Shown here: piece by piece, positions 26,859 through 33,924 of the stretch | How the letters are laid out: each line of letters begins with the position of its first letter | Numbering within the stretch: the first letter of the stretch is position 1 | Assembly (NCBI RefSeq): GCF_017168255.1 | Contig: NZ_JABFAP010000001.1 | Coordinates: forward strand, 2,115,747 to 2,179,746 | Length of the DNA stretch: 64,000 bases | Direction: 5' to 3' | Origin: Agrococcus sp. KRD186 | GTDB taxonomy: Bacteria > Actinomycetota > Actinomycetes > Actinomycetales > Microbacteriaceae | Notes under the pieces: generated by a model | Told to the model about the DNA's origin: nothing | Databases searched by the model: none | What the model saw: the letters and a program-made list of their open reading frames with translations, nothing else | Translations under genes and position numbers: made by a program

Positions 26859-27565
26859 CGGCCTGCTCCCATGCGGTAGCCCACACCGCGCACGGTGCAG
26901 ATGAAGTCGGGCGCGGCGGCGTCATCGCCGAGCTTGCGGCGCACATGCGCGACATGCACGTCGACGAGACGCTCGTCCCCCACCCAGTCCGAGCCCCACA
27001 CCGCATCGATGATCTGCCTGCGTGAGAAGGCCAGCTCGGGGTGGCTGGCGAGCGCGAACAGGACATCGAACTCCGTCCTCGTCAGTCGCACCGGCTCGCC
27101 GGCGACGAGGACCTCGCGTCCGACGGGGTCCAGTATGAGCGCGCCGACGGTCAGCGGTGAACCCGCCGTCCCCGGAGCCCGCGCACGCGGCCGACGCAGC
27201 ATCGTCTGCACGCGGGCGACCAGCTCCCGGGGGCTGAACGGCTTGGTGACGTAGTCGTCCGCGCCGGCCGAGAGCCCGACCAGCTTGTCGACCTCCTCTG
27301 CCCGGGCGGTGAGCATCACGACGTAGCAGTCGGAGAACGTCCGGAGCGCGCGACATACCTCGATGCCGTCGGCGCCCGGAAGCCCAAGGTCGAGCACCAC
27401 GACGTCTGGATCCCACTGGCGCGCGATCGCGAGCGCCTCCGCGCCGTCACCTGTGGCCTGGACGGCGAATCGGCTCCGCTGGAGGTACGTCGCGACGAGC
27501 CGGGCCAGCGGCTCCTCGTCCTCGACGACCAACACGCGGAGACCGGGGTCAGTCGGACTCATCAT
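26855..27565 (-). CDS. OmpR/PhoB-family response regulator
   Basis: The receiver domain (about 10-125) has the acidic pair VVEDEE, phosphorylation site Asp59 (VVVLDLGLPG), Thr in LTARAEE and Lys in TKPFSPRE. The C-terminal winged helix (about 145-236) is of the PhoB type (LTRTEFDVLFALASHP, VHVAHVRRKLG, VRGVGYRMG). The start used is the first of two adjacent ATGs after GGTGAGG. An upstream frame extension is not conserved-looking. It is transcribed ahead of the kinase. Confidence 0.93.
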   Translation of the reverse strand: MMSPTDPGLRVLVVEDEEPLARLVATYLQRSRFAVQATGDGAEALAIARQWDPDVVVLDLGLPGADGIEVCRALRTFSDCYVVMLTARAEEVDKLVGLSAGADDYVTKPFSPRELVARVQTMLRRPRARAPGTAGSPLTVGALILDPVGREVLVAGEPVRLTRTEFDVLFALASHPELAFSRRQIIDAVWGSDWVGDERLVDVHVAHVRRKLGDDAAAPDFICTVRGVGYRMGAGR

Positions 27566-27670
27566 TGGCCTCACCCTGCCCGGCTCTCGCAGCTGCAAGC
27601 CTACCTGCGTCCGTAGACACGCGACCGCGAGTCGGGCTGGAGACCCAGATAAGCGGCAGTACTACTCAGT

Positions 27671-27695
27671 TGGCCCGCCCGCGATGGGCGGGCCA
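27671..27695. terminator. Hairpin after the NlpC/P60 fragment
   Basis: TGGCCCGCCC-GCGAT-GGGCGGGCCA has a perfect 10-bp GC-rich stem. It lies 14 bases after the minus-strand NlpC/P60 stop and upstream of the response-regulator gene, so it separates the two transcripts. Confidence 0.7.
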
Positions 27696-27708
27696 CTCCT
27701 CTGCACGC

Positions 27709-28041
27709 TCAGGTGATGTCGATGAACACCGGTGCCGAGCCGCCGATGTCGACGCCGGCGATCACGGTGTTGAAGCCTGACCAGCCGCCGTGCACCGCAC
27801 GGCCACCGCCGATGTAGATGCCGATGTGCGCGCGCCCCACACCGCCGTCGGCGTAGTAGATGACGTCACCGGGCGAGGCGGCAGACATCGGGATCGTCGG
27901 GCCGAGGTTGAACAGAGAATTCATACCAGAGTACGGCAGCCCCGCTGCGGCAATCGCCCGGCGCACCATGGCGACGCAGTCCTGCGAGATGCCGACCTGC
28001 GCGATCGCTGCATCCGCGATGACGCTGCCGGAGGCACCAGG
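27709..28041 (-). pseudogene. NlpC/P60 peptidoglycan hydrolase, C-terminal fragment
   Basis: This is the catalytic core of a cell-wall endopeptidase. The nucleophile Cys is in VGISQDCVAMVRRA, His in VGRAHIGIYIGGG and a third His in GRAVHGGWSG, with PGDVIYYADGG between. The frame extends upstream to about 28041 (ASGSVIADAAIAQ). There it fuses directly to a truncated TnsB-like sequence, so the signal peptide and N-terminal domains are missing. It is a deletion or transposition scar rather than a working gene. Confidence 0.8.
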
Positions 28042-28448
28042 CCCGCCTCACCCGCGTCGCGGAACGCCGAGACCCAGCGTTGCAGTGTTCGAGTAGGGAT
28101 GCCGAGCTCGTCAGCCATGCTGTCGCACGCATGACGCACGGAGATCTCCTTGTCTTCAGCGGCTTCGAGCACGGCCCGCACGGCGCGCATCTTCGTTTCC
28201 ACAGCCTCACGCTGCTTGGTGGCGAGTGAGCTGAGCACCACATTCGTCGGCTGCTGGAGTAGCTGAGGTTCCCGATCATGGTTACCGAGGGGAGTCGCGT
28301 GTGCGACGAAGTCGCGGGTCACGATCGCTCGGATCTCGGTCCCCGTGGCGATGAGGATAGAGTCGGCGCGCAACTCGCGGATCTCGACCAGTTCGCCCTC
28401 GAACCACATCTCCGATCCCGGCATGATCTCGATCGAGCGGGTGTCCAT
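28042..28448 (-). pseudogene. TnsB-like transposase, N-terminal fragment (second copy)
   Basis: About 135 residues remain, starting MDTRSIEIMPGSEMWFEGEL and ending RTLQRWVSAFRDAGEAGLV. They match the first third of the copy at 2463 (SQLWFEGELVEV, then RTLRRWVTAYTDAGPAGLV). Sequence then passes straight into the NlpC/P60 fragment. The integrase core is gone. The two copies are clearly diverged, so they are not a recent duplication. Confidence 0.85.
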
Positions 28449-28457
28449 GTTGTGCTC

Positions 28458-29167
28458 CTAACTTGTCCAGACGGCTGTCTCGTCGCTGAGCGTGCTTCCG
28501 AGTTCGAGTTGCAAGGTTCCGTGCCAGACGAGTCGGAACAGGTCCTGGTGCGTCGCCGAAGTCTGATGCAAGAGCTGGCCGATCGGGATCGGAGTTTCGG
28601 CGATCCCGTGGATCTTCTCGATCAGCGTCGCAGTCGGCAGCGGGCGTCTCTTGGCACCCTGCAGCCATTCGATGTTGCGGATGACGACGGAATCCGTGCC
28701 GCTCCACACCTGGTAGTCGAGTCCGCGCGCTGAGCACAGCTTCGCGGTCCAGCGGAGCACCTCCGCCACCTCTGGCTTCGCGGCGAACCGGGCAGGCTTC
28801 ACGTCGACCACCAGCGGACAGTCGTCGGCGCGGACAATGAGGAAGTCGGTACGTGCCGCCGCGTTCGCGAGCCGTCGACTCCGACCAGCTGCATGGGTTG
28901 TGCGGCGATGCGTTGCGTCGCCGGATCGATGTCGGCGACCAAGAGCCTTGCGAGCTCGAGTCGACTCTCGTAGACGACGTGATCGCGGTTCTTGAAGGAC
29001 CAGTAGAGCCCGGAGTAGTGCCGCTGCCGCGCGTAGGACCGGACACGACGGACAGGTTTGGCCTGCGCGAGGCGAGCGAGGTCCACCTTGGCGAGTGTCG
29101 TCTCGATCGACTCGTCGTCCTCGGTGAGGTAGCGAACCTCGGCTTCAAGCAGCTTGTCGCCGCTCAT
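28458..29167 (-). pseudogene. TnsA-like endonuclease, frameshifted (second copy)
   Basis: The first frame reads MSGDKLLEAEVRYLTEDDES and HYSGLYWSFKNRDHVVYESR through IAAQPMQLVGVDGS. A single missing base in the codons for V-P-D-F (about 28833) then shifts to the frame reading DVKPARFAAKPEVAEVLRW to a stop at 28458. Restoring one G gives an uninterrupted protein of about 236 residues. The TnsB-like start follows nine bases later. The break lies roughly 20 codons downstream of the break in the left copy, so the two were inactivated independently. Confidence 0.82.
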
Positions 29168-29182
29168 GCATCCAGGATGCGC

Positions 29183-29259
29183 TGCGCCACGAAACTGAGA
29201 AGCTGCGACACGGCTGCGCCACGAAGTTGAGAATGCGCCACCGAAATTGAGAATCTACA
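29183..29259. repeat. Right transposon end: three direct repeats
   Basis: TGCGCCACGAAACTGAGAA (29183-29201), TGCGCCACGAAGTTGAGAA (29215-29233) and TGCGCCACCGAAATTGAGAA (29234-29253) lie just upstream of the second TnsA-like gene. They are followed by TCTACA, which on the minus strand gives a TGTAGA terminus. Arrays of about 20-bp repeats beside tnsA are characteristic of Tn7-like ends bound by TnsB. Confidence 0.75.
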
Positions 29260-29356
29260 CCAGCATCGACCGCCCCCGCGCCAACCGGCCCTGGCGAGGC
29301 CACCAGCAGCACGACTCCGGTTAAGTGGAGAGCCCTAACAGGCGTATCGTTCACCC

Positions 29357-30430
29357 ATGAGCGCGACGGCGCCGGGAGCCGACCAGGAGCTGCGCTTCTG
29401 CACGGCCGCCGACGGCACCCGGCTCGCGTGGGCGACGCACGGCTCCGGCCCGCCGCTCGCGATCGCCTCCTGCTGGCTCAGCCACCTCACGCATGACTGG
29501 CAGAGCCCCGTCTGGCGGCACTTCCTGACGGCGCTCGGGCGCATCGCGACCACCACCCGCTTCGACGAGCGCGGGTTCGGGCTCTCCGACTGGGAGGTCT
29601 CCGACTTCTCGCTCGAGGCGCGCATCGGCGACCTCGAGACGATCGTCGAGCACGTGCCGCACGAGCGCTTCGCGCTGCTGGGCGTCTCTTCCGGCGCACC
29701 GGTGGCGATCGCCTACGCGGCGCGGCACCCCGATCGGGTCAGTCGGCTGGTGCTCTACGCCCCCATCAGCTCGGGCTGCTTCGGCGGGCTGGGCGGCGTC
29801 GACGCCGAGGCGGCGCTACTGGCGATCATCCGCGCCAGCTGGGCGCGGCCCGACACCCTGTTCCAGCGGGTCTTCACGTCGCTGCTCATCCCCGGCGCCA
29901 CCGAGCAGCAGATGGCCTGGCTCGACGCGCTGCAGCGCATGGCCACCTCGCCCGGGAACGCCGTGGCGAGCCGCATCGCGCGCGCCGGTGTCGACATCTC
30001 GGGCGAGCTGCCGCGCGTCCAGGCGCCCACGCTCGTGCTGCACGCGCGCGAGGATCGCGCCGCGCCCTTCCATGCCGGCCGCCTGATCGCGAGCGCCATC
30101 CCCGACGCACGTCTCGTGGCGCTCGAGTCGAGCAACCACATCCTGCTCTCCGACGAGCCCGCCTGGGCGCAGTGGCTGAGCGAGGTCACCCGCTTCCTCG
30201 AGCCCGAGCGGCCCGTCGCCGCACCCGATGCCCCGCTCGAGCTCTCCGCCCGCGAGCGCGAGATCCTCGGCCTGGCCGCCCGCGGCCTCGACAACGCCCG
30301 CATCGCCGCCGAGCTCGTGCTCAGCCCCCGCACGGTCGAGCGGCACCTGCAGAACATCTACGGCAAGGCGGGCCTGTCGGGCCGCGCCGCCCGCACGGCG
30401 GCGGTCGCGCGCTTCCTCGCCCGCGTCTGA
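29357..30430 (+). CDS. Alpha/beta hydrolase fused to LuxR-type DNA-binding domain
   Basis: This 357-residue protein has an alpha/beta hydrolase fold (about 10-280) and a C-terminal LuxR/GerE helix-turn-helix (about 293-355). The hydrolase nucleophile is Ser111 (GVSSG), with Asp in HAREDRAAP and His in SSNHILLSDE. The DNA-binding part reads LSAREREILGLAARGLDNAR and TVERHLQNIYGKAGLSGR. Such fusions probably sense a small molecule through the hydrolase pocket. It is the first chromosomal gene to the right of the island. Confidence 0.9.
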   Translation: MSATAPGADQELRFCTAADGTRLAWATHGSGPPLAIASCWLSHLTHDWQSPVWRHFLTALGRIATTTRFDERGFGLSDWEVSDFSLEARIGDLETIVEHVPHERFALLGVSSGAPVAIAYAARHPDRVSRLVLYAPISSGCFGGLGGVDAEAALLAIIRASWARPDTLFQRVFTSLLIPGATEQQMAWLDALQRMATSPGNAVASRIARAGVDISGELPRVQAPTLVLHAREDRAAPFHAGRLIASAIPDARLVALESSNHILLSDEPAWAQWLSEVTRFLEPERPVAAPDAPLELSAREREILGLAARGLDNARIAAELVLSPRTVERHLQNIYGKAGLSGRAARTAAVARFLARV

Positions 30431-30459
30431 CTGCGTGCCAGGCCCCACCCGGCGGCCAT

Positions 30460-30496
30460 GACGCATCCGCAGATTGCGTACTGGGGCGGATGCGTC
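30460..30496. terminator. Hairpin of two inverted GACGCATCCGC copies
   Basis: GACGCATCCGC and its exact complement form an 11-bp stem with a 15-base loop, 29 bases after the LuxR-fusion stop. No T-run is seen. The arm is the same CGCATCC/GGATGCG word that recurs throughout the chromosomal part. Confidence 0.6.
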
Positions 30497-30535
30497 GGGC
30501 CCGGCCGCACCGCATCAACCAACAAAGGAGTGACC

Positions 30536-30814
30536 ATGATCCGCAAGATCCTCGCCGCGGCCGCGATCGCCACGGGCCTCGTGCTCGCCGGCCCGCTGAC
30601 CGCCAACGCGCACAGTCAGACCGTCGACCCGCCCGGCGACATCGGCCCCACCGTCACCGGCCCCATCAGCCAGCCGTGGGCGCAGGCGCACTGCAGCGCC
30701 GCATCGCCCGGCGTCGTGCACGAGGCCTCGAACGGCGTCGTCACATTCCTGCCCATGGTGTGGCCGGGCGACTGCCCGGCGGTGCCCAACCCGGGAGGGC
30801 AGATCACCCCCTGA
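30536..30814 (+). CDS. Small secreted protein, unknown function
   Basis: This 92-residue protein has a Sec signal peptide (IRKILAAAAIATGLVLAGPL) and a likely signal peptidase I site after ANA. The mature part of about 65 residues has two cysteines (HCSAAS, GDCPAV) that could form a disulphide, and is Pro/Gly rich. AAAGGAG lies seven bases before the ATG. I do not recognise a family. Confidence 0.75.
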   Translation: MIRKILAAAAIATGLVLAGPLTANAHSQTVDPPGDIGPTVTGPISQPWAQAHCSAASPGVVHEASNGVVTFLPMVWPGDCPAVPNPGGQITP

Positions 30815-30989
30815 CCGGCAGCGCCATCACGCGCCGACGCGATCCGGCCCCGGCCCGCAGACGCATGGGCCGGATCGCGGTGCCGGCGGCACCGCGTGAC
30901 CCGCGGCGTTCCGCAGGTTCGGCAATTCTTCGGGCGACACTGAGCCGTCGGTCTCGCGAGTCGGGCGCGGCCCTGCCTAGGCTCGAAGG

Positions 30990-31712
30990 ATGGTCCAGGC
31001 GGTCACGGCCCGGAGCGCACTGCAGCGCGGCACGGTCTCTCGAGTCTCTCGAGCCCTGCTCGTCGGCCGCGCCGCCATGGCGGCGCTCATCGTCGCGGCG
31101 ATCGCGGGCCAGCTGACGACGAGCCTCGCGTTCTGGGGCCAGCAGGGCTACGGCGACGTGCCGCGCAACGTCGCGAACTACCTCTCGTTCTTCACCGTCG
31201 AGTCGAACATCCTGGCCGTTGCGACCCTCGGCATCCTCATCGCCGCCCACTTCGGCCTGCCCCGCATCGGCCGCCGCTTCGACGTCGTGCTGCTGTGCGT
31301 GACGAGCTTCATGCTGGTCACCGGCATCGTCTACAACGCGACGATGCGCGACGTCGAGCTGCCGCAGGGCGCCACCCTCGACTGGTCGAACGAGGTGCTC
31401 CACCTCGTCGCCCCGCTGTGGATGCTGCTCGACTGGATCCTCTGCCCGCGCAAGCGCCAGCTGCACTGGCGCGATGTCGGCACGGTGCTCATCTTCCCGC
31501 TCGTCTGGCTCGGCCTCACCTTCCTGCGCGCACCGAAGACCACGGTGCAGGCGGGCGAGACGCCCTATTGGTACCCGATGCTCGACCCCGCGAGCTACGA
31601 CATCGGCGTGCTCGGCGTCGTCGGCGCCTGCCTCGCGGTCGCGGCCGCGCTGCTCGTGGTGGCCGCCGGCCAGCTCGCCATCGACCGCCGGCGGAGCCGC
31701 GCGCGTCGCTAG
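30990..31712 (+). CDS. Pr6Pr family integral membrane protein
   Basis: This 240-residue polytopic membrane protein has six predicted helices. Family-like features are FWGQQGYGDVPRNVANYLSF, FTVESNIL, YNATMRD and the late HLVAPLWMLLDWIL. These fit the Pr6Pr/FAR-17a-like group, whose biochemical role is undefined. The C terminus is Arg-rich and cytosolic. The next gene starts 11 bases later, suggesting co-transcription. Confidence 0.8.
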   Translation: MVQAVTARSALQRGTVSRVSRALLVGRAAMAALIVAAIAGQLTTSLAFWGQQGYGDVPRNVANYLSFFTVESNILAVATLGILIAAHFGLPRIGRRFDVVLLCVTSFMLVTGIVYNATMRDVELPQGATLDWSNEVLHLVAPLWMLLDWILCPRKRQLHWRDVGTVLIFPLVWLGLTFLRAPKTTVQAGETPYWYPMLDPASYDIGVLGVVGACLAVAAALLVVAAGQLAIDRRRSRARR

Positions 31713-31722
31713 GGTGGGCGGC

Positions 31723-32502
31723 GTGAGCGACCTCCACACCACGCGCCTCGGCGAAGCCGGCTCGCCCGTCGTCTTCTGCCACGGCCTGTTCGGCCAGGGC
31801 AAGAACTGGACGCAGATCGGCAAGGCGCTCGCACCCGAGCACCGCGTGACGCTCGTCGACATGCCCAACCACGGCCAGTCGGCCTGGACGGAGCGGCTCG
31901 ACTACGTCGAGATGGCGGATGCGGTGGCGGGCGTCATCGAGGAGCCCGCGGCACTCGTGGGCCATTCCATGGGCGGCAAGGCGGCGATGCTCACGGCGCT
32001 GCGGCACCCCGAGCAGGTTGAGCGGCTGGTCGTCGTCGACGTGTCGCCGGTGCAGTACCGCTCAGCCGACGAGTTCCGCGGCTTCATCGACGCGATGCAG
32101 GCCATCGACCTCGGCACGCTCGGCTCGCGCGGTGAGGCCGATGCGGCGCTCGCCGAGGCGGTGCCGAACCCGGGCGTGCGCGCCTTCCTGCTGACGAACC
32201 TGCGCCGCGAGAGCAGCGCCGACGGCGGCGGCTGGCGCTGGCTGCCCAACCTCGAGGTGCTGCGCCGCGACCTCGACGTGCTGCGCGGCTTCCCCGAGAC
32301 CGACGCCGTGTACGAGGGGCCGGTGCTGTGGATCGGCGGCGCCGACTCGGGCTACGTGCGCGACGAGTTCCGCGAGCCGATGGAGGCGCGCTTCCCGAAC
32401 GTGCGCCGCGTGACGGTGAAGGGCGCGGGCCACTGGGTGCACTCCGAGCAGCCGGCGGTCACCATCGGCCTGCTGCAGCGCTTCCTCGGCGACGCCGGCT
32501 GA
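31723..32502 (+). CDS. Alpha/beta fold hydrolase (YbfF-like)
   Basis: This 259-residue esterase-type hydrolase starts at a GTG (VSDLHTTRLGEAG) chosen by frame and spacing after the Pr6Pr gene. Oxyanion-region motif FCHGLFGQGKNW and nucleophile Ser in VGHSMGGKAAM are visible. The Asp lies in LWIGGADSGY and the His in KGAGHWVHSEQP. The pattern FGxxxNW and PNHGxS is typical of YbfF-like esterases. The physiological substrate is unknown. Confidence 0.9.
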   Translation: MSDLHTTRLGEAGSPVVFCHGLFGQGKNWTQIGKALAPEHRVTLVDMPNHGQSAWTERLDYVEMADAVAGVIEEPAALVGHSMGGKAAMLTALRHPEQVERLVVVDVSPVQYRSADEFRGFIDAMQAIDLGTLGSRGEADAALAEAVPNPGVRAFLLTNLRRESSADGGGWRWLPNLEVLRRDLDVLRGFPETDAVYEGPVLWIGGADSGYVRDEFREPMEARFPNVRRVTVKGAGHWVHSEQPAVTIGLLQRFLGDAG

Positions 32503-32535
32503 TCGTTATACCCTGACGCCCGGCGGAAGCGCTTG

Positions 32536-32550
32536 ATAAGGTTCCCTTAT
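32536..32550. promoter_or_regulatory. Palindrome over the start of the MNT-HTH gene
   Basis: ATAAGG-TTC-CCTTAT is a perfect inverted repeat ending inside the ATG at 32549, and its AAGG also serves as ribosome-binding site. The downstream protein has an N-terminal helix-turn-helix, so this is a candidate autoregulatory operator. Confidence 0.5.
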
Positions 32551-33022
32551 GAGTCTCGCCGATGCCTACCGCCAGGCGCGCCACGATGAGGACGTCGCAC
32601 GCCTGCGCCGAATCCTCGCCCTGCGCGCGATGGTCGCCTCCGGTCAGAGTCAGCGGCAGATCGCCGTCAGCCTCGGCATCTCGCAGCCGGCGGTGAGCCA
32701 GCAGCTCAAGGCGACCCCTGATCTGGATTCGATCCATCCGAAGGTGCTGCTCACCGCAGCGGGCCCGGTGCTCAAGGCGCTGGCCGCCGCTCACGGCTAC
32801 ACGCGTCTCGCCGCGTTCGGCTCAGTCGCCCGTCACGAGGCCCGCGCCGATTCCGACATCGATCTCCTCGTGGAGGCGCCGCATGGCACGTCGACGTTCT
32901 CGTTCCTGCGATTCCGGCAGATGATCGAGCAGACGCTCGGTCGCTCGGTCGACCTCGCCTCCTACGGCGGGCTCAAGAACGAGTTGGACAGCGACATCCT
33001 GCACGAAGCGGTGCTGCTGTGA
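32549..33022 (+). CDS. HTH-nucleotidyltransferase antitoxin (MNT, MntA-like)
   Basis: This 157-residue protein has an N-terminal helix-turn-helix (RQIAVSLGISQPAVSQQLK, about 36-54) fused to a minimal nucleotidyltransferase. Its G-S-x10-D-x-D motif is complete (Gly91-Ser92, Asp103, Asp105). MNT proteins counter HEPN RNases, in known systems by AMPylating them. The stop overlaps the start of the HEPN gene (TGATG), as in HEPN-MNT modules. The HTH fusion suggests it also represses its own promoter. It looks intact. Confidence 0.88.
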   Translation: MSLADAYRQARHDEDVARLRRILALRAMVASGQSQRQIAVSLGISQPAVSQQLKATPDLDSIHPKVLLTAAGPVLKALAAAHGYTRLAAFGSVARHEARADSDIDLLVEAPHGTSTFSFLRFRQMIEQTLGRSVDLASYGGLKNELDSDILHEAVLL

Positions 33023-33269
33023 TGGATCGCCGGACCGCGAAGGAACTCCTGCGGTCGCGAACCGCAACTTCCTGATCCACGAGTACGACGCGATCGACCG
33101 CGCCCAGACGTGGGTCGCTCTGTCGGCCGACCTGCCTGCTTGGCATGTGGCGCTGCACCGACTGATTGCAGAAGCGGGCGCGACTCGCGACCACGACCGT
33201 GCCGTGCAGGAGCGCTCCGCGATGGCTCGCGATCGGTACTCGGGCCTGCTCGACCGACTTGAGGAGTGA
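33022..33269 (+). pseudogene. HEPN toxin with internal frameshifting deletion
   Basis: The ATG overlaps the MNT stop. The frame reads MDRRTAKELLRSR and stops after 17 codons. A second frame starts just inside that region with VANRNFLIHEYDAIDRAQTW and continues to DRYSGLLDRLEE and TGA at 33267-33269. The HEPN catalytic pattern R-N-x3-H is present, but most of the N-terminal helices between KELL and VANRN, roughly 50-60 residues in relatives, are missing. The join is out of frame, so no toxin should be made. Confidence 0.8.
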
Positions 33270-33319
33270 GTCGCCGGCGATCGATCCCGGGACTGCTCGC
33301 CGTCGAGAGCGCGCGAGCC

Positions 33320-33868
33320 TCAGCGGCTCCAGACCTCGTCGACCGCCAGGAACGCGGTCGACTGCGGGCGCTCGCCCGACTCGTCGACGCGCGGCTCACC
33401 GCCCAGCAGCTGCCCGCCGACCGTGATCATCGCCTGCCTGCACGCCGCGAGCCGCAGCGACAGCTGATGCGGGACGCCGTCGAGCGCGAAGTCGTCGATC
33501 GACACGTCGCGCTGCCCGATCGGCTCGGCGATCCGCACCTCGATGTCGCCGGCACGGGCGACGAGCCCGGTCTCGATGTCGAGCTCGATCTCGACCTCCT
33601 CGGTGCGCACCTCGACCTGCGACCAGTCGAGGCCCTCGGCTCTGGGGAAATGCCGCACGAAACGTCCCGACAGCCACGAGCTCAGCGCCGGGTCGACGCC
33701 GATCACGCGCACGCGGTCCGCGTGCCACAGGATGAGCGCCGTGCCCGAGCCCATCGGCGACTCGTCGACGCGCCACACGGAGGCCAGCGCCACCGTCTCC
33801 TCGCCGTCGAGCAGCTGCGCCGCCGGGTTGGCGCCGCGCAGGATCGTGGTCAGGCTCTGTTCGCTCAC
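33320..33868 (-). CDS. Conserved hypothetical protein
   Basis: The frame gives about 182 residues from the GTG at 33868 (VSEQSLTTILRGANPAAQLL). The chromosomal-style codon use supports it. It is a soluble beta-rich protein with acidic segments (VRTEEVEIELDIETGLVA), without membrane segments or a recognised domain. It is convergent with the HEPN remnant and lies downstream of the carboxypeptidase gene on the same strand. Confidence 0.65.
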   Translation of the reverse strand: MSEQSLTTILRGANPAAQLLDGEETVALASVWRVDESPMGSGTALILWHADRVRVIGVDPALSSWLSGRFVRHFPRAEGLDWSQVEVRTEEVEIELDIETGLVARAGDIEVRIAEPIGQRDVSIDDFALDGVPHQLSLRLAACRQAMITVGGQLLGGEPRVDESGERPQSTAFLAVDEVWSR

Positions 33869-33924
33869 TCCAGAGACGCTACCGGCAGCCGTCGGCGAGC
33901 GCCTGCGCCACGGAGCCTGCGTCG

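Larger units (their letters stand above)
1650..29259. mobile_element. Mosaic genomic island with inward-facing TnsA/TnsB remnants at both ends
   Basis: The island lies between chromosomal clpB and an alpha/beta hydrolase-LuxR gene. TnsA-like and TnsB-like genes stand at both edges in opposite orientation, pointing inward. Short repeats sit just outside both TnsA starts. The left edge candidate begins TGT at 1650, and the right edge ends ACA at 29259 (TGT on the minus strand), as Mu/Tn7-type ends do. Cargo is copper resistance, a two-component system and a phosphoketolase-based sugar operon, plus several nested insertion elements. I see no matching target duplication at the two edges. The exact limits, and whether this was one transposon or two merged ones, are inference. 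Confidence 0.65.

Noticed and set aside
33022..33269. A functional HEPN-MNT toxin-antitoxin system
   Set aside because: The HEPN part is frameshifted and lacks most of its N-terminal helices.
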